Origin: Minisyncoccota bacterium
GTDB taxonomy: Bacteria > Patescibacteriota > Minisyncoccia > Minisyncoccales > GWA2-38-27
Assembly (NCBI GenBank): GCA_028717605.1
Contig: JAQUNM010000015.1
Coordinates: 1 to 11,891, forward strand
Length of the DNA stretch: 11,891 nucleotides
Direction: 5' to 3'
The position numbers were made by a program, and so were the translations under genes. Every line of letters starts with the position of its first letter. The first letter of the stretch is position 1. Below the pieces are notes generated by a model. The model was not told the DNA's origin. It ran no database searches and worked only from the letters and a program-made list of their open reading frames with translations. Of the stretch, positions 4,930 to 10,802 are shown one piece after another.

Positions 4930-6681
4930 TTAAGCTTTGAAAACTTTAAAATAAACATCAGGGGGAATTTTAATTTTCCCTTTTTCTTTTAATTCTTTTT
5001 TACCCTTTTTTTGTCTTTCTAAAAGTTTCCTTTTTCGACTATAATCACCCCCATATAAAGGAGCAGTAACGTCTTTTCTCCTACTAGAAATAGTCTCTCT
5101 CGCTATAATTCTTCCCCCAACTATTGCCTGAAGAGCAACGGCGAATTGTTGACTAGGTAAAATCTCTTTTAATTTTTTAACTACTTTTTTCCCTTCTTCA
5201 AACATTTTGTTTTCTGGAATAATTCTAGAAAAAGCTGTCTCTAATTTTCCAGCTATTAAAATTTCCATTTTTATTAGCTTGCCTGGTTTGAAACCCATAA
5301 CCCGATAATGTAAAGATGCATAACCCTGAGTAGTTCCTTTTATTTTTTCATAAAAATCTTTAATAATTTCTCTCAAAGGAGTTTCAAAAATAATAATTAC
5401 CTTATCTCCTAAATAATCGGTTTGAATGTATCTACCTTCAACAGATTGTAAAACTTCATTTATTTTACCCAAATACACAGAAGGAACTATTATTTTTAAT
5501 TCTGCCCAAGGTTCTTCAGCTCTCAAATATTGATCAGGATATTCAGTTGGAGAATAAACTAATCTTTCTTTTTCCTTTTTATCAATTATTTTATAAACAA
5601 CAGAGGGTGTAGAAATAACTAATTCTAGACCAAACTCTCTCTCTAATCTTTGAGAAACAATTTCAATATGTAAGGTGCCCAAAAAACCACATCTAAATCC
5701 TCTACCTAGGGCTTCATTATTTTGTAAATCAAAAACTAAAGAAGGATCATTTAATTTTAACTTTTGCAATGCCTCCTTTAAGGCAGTGAACTCGTTTGGA
5801 TCTTGAGGATAAATATTGGCAAAAACCATTGGTTCTGGTTCTTTATATCCTGCTAATGGTTTTTCTTCAGAATTATTCAAAATAGTATCTCCTATTTTGA
5901 CCTTGCCTGGTTCTTTAATCCCAGTAGCAATATATCCTATTTCTCCAGCCTTTAATTCTGTTTGAGGAAAAAAATCTGGATTAAAATAACCTAATTCTTT
6001 TATCTTTGTTTCTGTTTTAGAAGCAGCTAAAAATATTTTATCATTTACCTTAATTTTTCCTTGAAATACCCTGATATAAGCTATGACCCCTTTAAAAGAA
6101 TCATAAACAGAATCAAAAATTAAAGCCTTAAATGGTTTTTCTAAGTCTATTGTTGGTTCTGGAACTTCTTGCAAAACCGCATCTAATACTTTTTCAATAT
6201 TAATCCCCTTTTTAGCTGAAATTTGTAAAATATCTTTGGTGTTTAAAAGTTTTGATACTTGAACTAAACTTTCTTGGACCTGAGCTTCGGCTAAATCAAT
6301 TTTATTCAAAACAGGAATAATAATTAAATTTTTAGCTAGCTCTAAATTAGCCAAAGTTTGAGCCTGAACCCCCTTAGAGGCATCTATTAAAAGAACAGCT
6401 CCTTCTACAGCTGCTAAAGCTCGAGAAACCTCATAGGAAAAGTCAACATGACCAGGAGTATCAATTAAATTAACAATTTCTCCTTTATAATCCATCCGAC
6501 AAGGTCGCATTTTAATAGTAATTCCCCTTTCTCTTTCAATATCCATTGAATCTAAATATTGATCTTTCATTTTATCTTTAGAAACAGTATTAGTTATTTC
6601 TAAAAATCTATCAGCTAAAGTTGACTTTCCGTGATCAATATGGGCCATTATAGCAAAATTATGAATCTTTTTATTAATCAT
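4930..6681 (-). CDS. lepA: Elongation factor 4 (LepA), ribosome back-translocating GTPase
   Basis: A translational GTPase that binds ribosomes and remodels stalled or mistranslocated complexes; it is often membrane-associated. At 583 residues it is slightly shorter than E. coli LepA (599). The GTPase motifs are complete: G1 AHIDHGKS (13-20), G2 ERERGITIK (49-57), G3 DTPGHVDF (74-81), G4 NKID (126-129), G5 SAKKG (155-159). EF-G-like domains II, III and V follow, with the LepA segment ALGRGFRCGFLGTLHIEIV. The LepA-specific C-terminal domain (VGGRIIARETISSRRKDV, then YGGDYSRKRKLLERQKKGKK) separates it from EF-G, TypA and RF3. The ATG overlaps the murJ stop by 4 bases (ATGA), implying coupled translation. 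Confidence 0.97.
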   Translation of the reverse strand: MINKKIHNFAIMAHIDHGKSTLADRFLEITNTVSKDKMKDQYLDSMDIERERGITIKMRPCRMDYKGEIVNLIDTPGHVDFSYEVSRALAAVEGAVLLIDASKGVQAQTLANLELAKNLIIIPVLNKIDLAEAQVQESLVQVSKLLNTKDILQISAKKGINIEKVLDAVLQEVPEPTIDLEKPFKALIFDSVYDSFKGVIAYIRVFQGKIKVNDKIFLAASKTETKIKELGYFNPDFFPQTELKAGEIGYIATGIKEPGKVKIGDTILNNSEEKPLAGYKEPEPMVFANIYPQDPNEFTALKEALQKLKLNDPSLVFDLQNNEALGRGFRCGFLGTLHIEIVSQRLEREFGLELVISTPSVVYKIIDKKEKERLVYSPTEYPDQYLRAEEPWAELKIIVPSVYLGKINEVLQSVEGRYIQTDYLGDKVIIIFETPLREIIKDFYEKIKGTTQGYASLHYRVMGFKPGKLIKMEILIAGKLETAFSRIIPENKMFEEGKKVVKKLKEILPSQQFAVALQAIVGGRIIARETISSRRKDVTAPLYGGDYSRKRKLLERQKKGKKELKEKGKIKIPPDVYFKVFKA

Positions 6682-8309
6682 TTTTTAAACTGTTTTATAA
6701 ATGAACTTTTTAACAAAGAAAGTTCTTTTGAATTAAAAATATAAGCAAAAGCTATGTAAAGAACAAGACCAATAAATAAAGCTAAACTAGCTTGAATTAA
6801 AATTCCTAAAAAGCTCTGCATATTTACCATTGAAGCTAATATATATAAAGATAGATAAATATAAGGAATAGTTAGAACAATAGCTAAAAAATTTTTAAAA
6901 AAAGAATAATATATTTCTTGATATTTAAAGTTTCCTATTTTTTTTATAATAAAACAAAACAAAAGTATAGCTTGTAAAGCAGTAATCAAAGAAAAAGACA
7001 AGGGCAGGGCGATTACCTGAATATCCCTTAAACTTTCTAATTTTAATAAATTAATTAAAAACCTAGAAAATATATTAGAAAAACCTAATAAATGAACAAA
7101 ATAAAAAGAAAAAACCGTATTAAAAATAACACTAATTAAGCTAATCAAAAGAGGAGTTTTGGTATCTTGCATCGCAAAAAAGGCTTTAGTTAACAAAGGA
7201 ATTAAACTACCAGCTATAATGGCTAAAGAAAAAATACCCAAACTAGCAGCCGTTAACCTAGTAGCTGACCAATCAAATTGTCCGGTTCCTAACACTAATC
7301 TAACAATTTGGGCTCTTAAAATAAACATTAAGAAAGCACAAGGCAAAATATAAAAAATAATTTGTCTTATAGAAGAAGAAAAATTATCAAAAAATTCTTT
7401 TTTTTGACCATTAACAAAAAATTTAGAAAAAATAGGAAAAGAAGAAATAGCAAAAGAAAAACCAACAATACCTATTGGAAAATAATGCAAATTATTAGCA
7501 AAATTAAAAACAGAAATACTACCAACGGCCAAAAAAGAAGCAATAGCAGTAATAATAATAAGGTTAATGTGATTAGCGGCCATGCCCAAAGTTCTAGGTA
7601 TCATTAACCTAAACATTTTACTTAATCCTGGAAAAGAAAAATTTAATAAAGGCTTATAAAAATAGCCAGTACTTTTTACAGCTGGTATTTGGATCAAAAG
7701 ATGTAATAAAGCCCCTAAGATCACCCCATAACCTAAACCCAAGGTACCAAATAAAGGATATAAAAATAAAATACCAAATATAATTCCTAGATTATATAAA
7801 ATAGGAGCTAAGGAATAAATTAAAAACCTGTTAAAATAATGTAAAATTCCAGAGAATATACTAGACAATCCTAAAAAAATAGGACTTAAAAACATTATTC
7901 TAGTAAGTAAAACAGTTGCTGCCTTAGCTGACGCAGAAAAACCAGGAGCAATAAGGCTTATTAAAGGACCAGTAAAAATAGCTAAAACAGCACAAATAAT
8001 TATTAAAATAACTAAAAAAGCATTTAGAACATAATTAGTTAATTCATTAGCTCTTTCTTTTTTAAAATATTCAGCAAAAACAGGTAAAAAAACAGAAACT
8101 ATTCCACCGGCAATTAAAATGCCATATACAAAATCAGGTATTCTAAAAGCAGTAAAATAAATATCTAGTTCTTGGCCTGCCCCGATTCGTCCAGCTAAAA
8201 GACGATCTCTTAATAAACCCAGTATTCTACTTATTAGCCCTCCTACAGCTAAAATAATAGCACTAAAAGTAACTGATTTGCTTTCAGAATTAGAAATTTT
8301 TCTTAACAT
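6678..8309 (-). CDS. murJ: Lipid II flippase MurJ (MviN family)
   Basis: An integral membrane protein of the MOP exporter superfamily that flips lipid-linked peptidoglycan precursor to the outer face of the cytoplasmic membrane. The 543 residues form about 14 hydrophobic helices. The N-terminal signature is clear: SRILGLLRDRLLAG (27-40), then AFRIPDF (54-60) and GGIVSVFLPVFAEYF (68-82). R28, R34 and R56 sit where E. coli MurJ has its essential cavity arginines. A central PRTLGMAANHIN and a later KAFFAMQDTKTPL also match the family. It is the first gene of the minus-strand block and overlaps lepA by 4 bases. A promoter-like pair lies right before it (see 8319-8347). A cell making lipid II fits the presence of FtsEX and the FtsB-like protein. 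Confidence 0.95.
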   Translation of the reverse strand: MLRKISNSESKSVTFSAIILAVGGLISRILGLLRDRLLAGRIGAGQELDIYFTAFRIPDFVYGILIAGGIVSVFLPVFAEYFKKERANELTNYVLNAFLVILIIICAVLAIFTGPLISLIAPGFSASAKAATVLLTRIMFLSPIFLGLSSIFSGILHYFNRFLIYSLAPILYNLGIIFGILFLYPLFGTLGLGYGVILGALLHLLIQIPAVKSTGYFYKPLLNFSFPGLSKMFRLMIPRTLGMAANHINLIIITAIASFLAVGSISVFNFANNLHYFPIGIVGFSFAISSFPIFSKFFVNGQKKEFFDNFSSSIRQIIFYILPCAFLMFILRAQIVRLVLGTGQFDWSATRLTAASLGIFSLAIIAGSLIPLLTKAFFAMQDTKTPLLISLISVIFNTVFSFYFVHLLGFSNIFSRFLINLLKLESLRDIQVIALPLSFSLITALQAILLFCFIIKKIGNFKYQEIYYSFFKNFLAIVLTIPYIYLSLYILASMVNMQSFLGILIQASLALFIGLVLYIAFAYIFNSKELSLLKSSFIKQFKK

Positions 8310-8318
8310 AGATAATCT

Positions 8319-8347
8319 ATTCTAGTATTTTTTTTCTTTTTTAGCAA
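8319..8347 (-). promoter_or_regulatory. Candidate murJ promoter
   Basis: On the minus strand TTGCTA (8347-8342, 4 of 6 to the sigma-70 -35 box), a 17-base spacer and TAGAAT (8324-8319, 5 of 6 to the -10 box) lie immediately before murJ. The expected start of transcription, about 8312, is only some 3 bases before the ATG at 8309, which would give an almost leaderless mRNA. The spacer is nearly pure A, so chance matching is a real possibility. Confidence 0.45.
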
Positions 8348-8354
8348 ATCAACA

Positions 8355-8383
8355 TTGACAAATAACGTTTTCTGTTTTACACT
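8355..8383 (+). promoter_or_regulatory. Sigma-70-type promoter of the 129-residue protein gene
   Basis: A perfect -35 box TTGACA (8355-8360), a 17-base spacer and a -10 box TACACT (8378-8383, 4 of 6). The predicted start near 8390 leaves a leader of about 26 bases that keeps the Shine-Dalgarno site whole. It stands back to back with the murJ promoter candidate. Confidence 0.7.
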
Positions 8384-8402
8384 AATCTTGCACTTTTATA
8401 AT

Positions 8403-8410
8403 AAAGGAGG
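8403..8410 (+). promoter_or_regulatory. Strong Shine-Dalgarno site
   Basis: AAAGGAGG ends 5 bases before the ATG at 8416. It is the only near-perfect Shine-Dalgarno sequence in the window; most other genes start by overlap coupling or without a visible site. It fixes the start codon of the downstream gene and suggests high expression. Confidence 0.88.
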
Positions 8411-8415
8411 ATAAA

Positions 8416-8805
8416 ATGCTTAATGGAATAAGACCAGATTGGGAAAAAGTTTTTTCTTTTATTGCCAATGAAGCAAAAAGAGCAGAAATGACCATAGATT
8501 ATTTTTTATCTCAAAATAATAATTGGGACGCAAAAGTTATTATTGAAGAAAGGGCTACTTATTTTCTCATTATGTTTTGGCTTAAGCCAAGAAAAACAAA
8601 AAGGCACGAAACTGGCTCTAAGGGAATTTTAAGAGCTAGCTATATTAAGCCAAAAGAAGCTCAGGATATTGGAAAATTAATCGCTCGAATTATAGAAGAA
8701 AAGAATTTAAAAGCTTGGTTTAACAATGGATTAAAAGAAGGTCTATTAAGCTACAAAATAAGAGTAAAGAATTATTCTAGTTTTAAAAAAAACCCCAGTG
8801 CATAA
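8416..8805 (+). CDS. Hypothetical protein, 129 residues, family not recognised
   Basis: I do not recognise this protein. It is a soluble-looking mixed protein with no signal peptide or TM segment: a helical start (about 7-31, DWEKVFSFIANEAKRAEM), a possible strand pair (37-57, with WDAKVIIEERATYFLIMFWL), a basic loop PRKTKRHETGSKG (58-70), a helix (76-95, KPEAQ-like to IARIIEEKN) and a strand (112-118, LSYKIRV). The basic loop could suit nucleic-acid contact, but this is a guess. Expression signals are unusually good for this window: a TTGACA promoter, AAAGGAGG before the ATG, and its own intrinsic terminator whose left arm is built from the last codons. It is a single-gene unit directly before rnpB, transcribed separately from it. 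The start is well set; the function is unknown. Confidence 0.85.
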   Translation: MLNGIRPDWEKVFSFIANEAKRAEMTIDYFLSQNNNWDAKVIIEERATYFLIMFWLKPRKTKRHETGSKGILRASYIKPKEAQDIGKLIARIIEEKNLKAWFNNGLKEGLLSYKIRVKNYSSFKKNPSA

Positions 8806-8826
8806 TTTTAGCTGGGGTTTTTTATT
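8789..8826 (+). terminator. Intrinsic terminator formed partly by the coding end
   Basis: AAAACCCCAG (8789-8798) pairs perfectly with CTGGGGTTTT (8812-8821) over a 13-base loop, followed by more T (six T in a row, then ATT). The left arm lies in the codons for the final K-N-P-S of the 129-residue protein, and the TAA stop (8803-8805) sits in the loop. The T run leads straight into the -35 box of rnpB. Confidence 0.9.
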
Positions 8827-8852
8827 GACAAAAAATAGTCTCTTATTATAAT
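8825..8852 (+). promoter_or_regulatory. Consensus sigma-70 promoter of rnpB
   Basis: Perfect TTGACA (8825-8830), a 16-base spacer and perfect TATAAT (8847-8852). The predicted start, about 8858-8860, coincides with the first base of the P1 helix of RNase P RNA, which supports both calls. It is the strongest promoter in the window, fitting a highly transcribed stable RNA. Confidence 0.93.
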
Positions 8853-8857
8853 AAATA

Positions 8858-9201
8858 TGTCTGGTAGACGAGTGATCGCTCTTTGTAAAAAGAGAGGAAA
8901 GTCCGAACACTTATTTCCCTTAAAGGATCTAAAAAAATAGCGGTTAACAACCGTCAGTCGCAAGACTAGAGGTGCGAACAGAAACGCCTTAATCGAAAGA
9001 AAAAGGCATCTTTGAAAAAAGATGATCCTGACAGTAATGTCAGGCTGAAACGGCTAAATCCTTATTGAGTGCAAGAACAAAGCAGGAAATTGGGTTACAA
9101 CTCGAAGACCTGTTAAAAGTAGTTCGCCTGACCTTATGAGTAATTATAAGGCTAGATAGATGATCACCTAATACAGAATTCGGCTTATAGTCTACCAGAC
9201 A
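8858..9201 (+). ncRNA. rnpB: RNase P RNA (bacterial type A-like)
   Basis: The catalytic RNA that cuts tRNA 5' leaders. A 12-bp P1 joins 8858-8869 (TGTCTGGTAGAC) to 9190-9201. The conserved P4 core is present: AGAGGAAAGTCCGAA (8893-8907) pairs with ACAGAATTCGGCTT (9173-9186) with the usual bulged U. Other marks: a small P3 (CTCTTT/AAAGAG), GAACAGAAACG near 8978, P12 (CATCTTT/AAAGATG), hairpin CCTGACA-GTAA-TGTCAGG, GTGCAAG-AACAAAG at the P15/P16 junction (about 9069), P18 (CCTTAT/ATAAGG) and CTAGATAGATGATCAC closing P2. About 344 bases, compact; one of the P13/P14 helices seems missing, and the P15 loop reads GGCTAAAT rather than a plain GGT. That loop normally holds the tRNA CCA end, which fits the CCA-less tRNA genes here. 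The exact 3' end is uncertain by a few bases. Confidence 0.95.
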
Positions 9202-9203
9202 CA

Positions 9204-9234
9204 AAAAATCTGCTTTTTATTAAGCAGTTTTTTT
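9204..9234. terminator. Bidirectional intrinsic terminator between rnpB and rnhA
   Basis: CTGCTT (9210-9215) pairs with AAGCAG (9222-9227) over a 6-base loop. On the plus strand seven T follow (9228-9234), ending rnpB; on the minus strand the A run 9203-9208 becomes six T after the hairpin, ending the pgk-recJ-rnhA operon. The two units converge here with about 40 bases between gene ends. Confidence 0.88.
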
Positions 9235-9243
9235 GTTAAAGGA

Positions 9244-9684
9244 TCAAAATAACTTTAATAAGTCTTGCTTATCTAAAGCCTCATTAACCAATTTATCAGC
9301 TTCTATGTTTTTTTCTCTCTTTATTAACTTAAATTTTACAGATTTAAAATCAAACTTTAAATTCCAAACTTCTAAAAAAAGTTTTTGGATTTTAGAATCT
9401 AAAACTTTATACTGTCCGCTTAATTGCTTAACTAAAAGCTCAGAATCAGACCTTATCTCTATGTCTGTTTTTTTAGCTAACTCTTTAGAAAACAAAGATT
9501 TAAATTTTTTTAAAGCAAAGATAACTGCTCCATATTCGGCCTCATTATTAGTTAATTTGTCTCCTAAAAATTCACCATATTTTTTAATTGCCTGTTCTTT
9601 TTCATTACAAAAAACAACCCCAATTCCTGCCTTACCAGGATTGCCCCTTGAACCTCCATCTGTATATATAATTATATTTTTCAT
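9244..9684 (-). CDS. rnhA: Ribonuclease HI family protein
   Basis: Cuts the RNA strand of RNA-DNA hybrids, for example primers and R-loops. At 146 residues it is a minimal RNase H domain without an N-terminal hybrid-binding domain. The four acidic residues of the DEDD site are present: D9 in YTDGGSRGNPG (7-17), E48 in NNEAEY (46-51), D80 in IRSDSELLVKQL (77-88) and D130 in KREKNIEAD (122-130). The compact form without the basic protrusion resembles the archaeal/YpdQ-like type I group more than E. coli RNase HI. Its ATG overlaps the stop of the RecJ-like gene by 4 bases (ATGA). Pairing with a RecJ-like nuclease suggests shared work in nucleic-acid processing, an inference from position only. 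Confidence 0.93.
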   Translation of the reverse strand: MKNIIIYTDGGSRGNPGKAGIGVVFCNEKEQAIKKYGEFLGDKLTNNEAEYGAVIFALKKFKSLFSKELAKKTDIEIRSDSELLVKQLSGQYKVLDSKIQKLFLEVWNLKFDFKSVKFKLIKREKNIEADKLVNEALDKQDLLKLF

Positions 9685-10802
9685 GAATAATATTTTATTA
9701 AATTATTATAAAATTTTTTAAGATTTTCCTTATCAAGGGAAAAACCAGCGGCTCTAGCATGACCACCATAATCCTTTAAAATATCAGCGCTTTGTTTCAT
9801 AGCTTTTACTACATCAAACCCTTGAGTTGCTCTAATTACTCCTTGAATCTTATCTTTATCTTTATATAAAAAAACAGGCTTTGAGTGTTTGTTAGCAATT
9901 AAAGATGCTACTGTCCCTAATAAAGGAAGCTCCCAAGACTTATCTCCTTCAAAAACGATTGGTAAAGATTTTTTTTCCATTCTTTCTTCAACGTCCAATA
10001 AAATATCTTTTATCTTTATTTTTTTTTCAACGCTTTGTTTAAACAAGTCTTTAGCTATTTCTTCTGCCTTTTTCTTGTCAGAACAGGTTAATAAAGTATA
10101 AGCAATAGGATATTCTTGAGTATTATCTCTAATATTCAATAAAGAATTAATTTTATTAATTTTAACTAAACCATATTCTTTTTCAAAAACCTTTAATAGG
10201 GCTTGAATACCTGGTCGCCAACTAGAATAAACCAGATCTAACCCCTGAAAAACAATTTCTTTATTATCTTTTTCAATGGGCATCATATCAGAAATAGTAG
10301 CTAAAGCAGCTAATTCTAAAAACCCATTCTTTAAACTCTTGGTATTTTTTAAAAGCTCTAAAGCCAAATAATAAGAAAGACCAGCTGCAGCTAATTCTTT
10401 AAATAAATATTTATCTCCTGTTTGTTTGGGATTTACTATGATAGCTGGTTCTGGTAATTTATCTAATATTTGATGATGATCTATAATTATTACTTCAAAA
10501 CCAAACTCATTAGCTAATTTTACTTCTTCAAAATTACTTATACCAAAATCAAAAGCAATTAAAAGAGCGGGAGCTTGTTTTTTAATTCCTTGTAAAGATT
10601 CTTTATTAATGCCATAGCCTTGCTCTCTTTTAGGAAAACAAATTTTAACAATATTTCCCTTTAAATTTATTATTGCTTCTTTAGCAATAATAACCGAGGC
10701 TATTCCATCTAAATCAGAATCGCCATAAATAATTATTTTTTCTTTATTTTTAACAGCTTTTTGAATTCTTTTAGCTGCTTTATCTAAGTTTTTTATCTTC
10801 AT
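9681..10802 (-). CDS. RecJ-like DHH/DHHA1 family exonuclease or phosphoesterase
   Basis: A DHH-superfamily phosphoesterase most like RecJ, the 5'-3' single-strand DNA exonuclease. Motif I is YGDSDLDGIAS (26-36, D28/D30/D32), motif II AFDFG (83-87, D85), motif III IDHH (107-110), motif IV ISDMMP (170-175, D172), followed by a DHHA1 domain with GGHARAAGF (346-354). The GYGIN at 62-66 is also RecJ-like. At 373 residues it is far shorter than E. coli RecJ (577), and the chain stops right after DHHA1, so the C-terminal OB-fold DNA-binding domain is missing. Metal-site residues are intact, so an active enzyme is expected, perhaps with short DNA, RNA or nucleotide substrates. The start at 10802 overlaps the pgk end by 23 bases; its stop overlaps rnhA. 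Confidence 0.9.
   Translation of the reverse strand: MKIKNLDKAAKRIQKAVKNKEKIIIYGDSDLDGIASVIIAKEAIINLKGNIVKICFPKREQGYGINKESLQGIKKQAPALLIAFDFGISNFEEVKLANEFGFEVIIIDHHQILDKLPEPAIIVNPKQTGDKYLFKELAAAGLSYYLALELLKNTKSLKNGFLELAALATISDMMPIEKDNKEIVFQGLDLVYSSWRPGIQALLKVFEKEYGLVKINKINSLLNIRDNTQEYPIAYTLLTCSDKKKAEEIAKDLFKQSVEKKIKIKDILLDVEERMEKKSLPIVFEGDKSWELPLLGTVASLIANKHSKPVFLYKDKDKIQGVIRATQGFDVVKAMKQSADILKDYGGHARAAGFSLDKENLKKFYNNLIKYYS

Noticed and set aside
7159..7607. Two plus-strand open frames inside murJ
   Set aside because: The products are Lys/Arg/Asn-rich shadows of AT-rich membrane codons, with no ribosome site or motif; murJ on the minus strand explains the sequence.
8397..8402. TATAAT as the -10 box of the 129-residue protein gene
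   Set aside because: No -35 box at the right distance, and a start about 7 bases later would cut into the Shine-Dalgarno site; the TTGACA-17-TACACT pair upstream fits better.
9233..9721. A 162-residue plus-strand open frame across rnhA
   Set aside because: It is antisense to rnhA, whose catalytic residues and overlap coupling are clear. The plus-strand product has low-complexity Ser/Leu/Phe/Lys content, has no recognisable motif and runs through the rnpB/rnhA terminator region.
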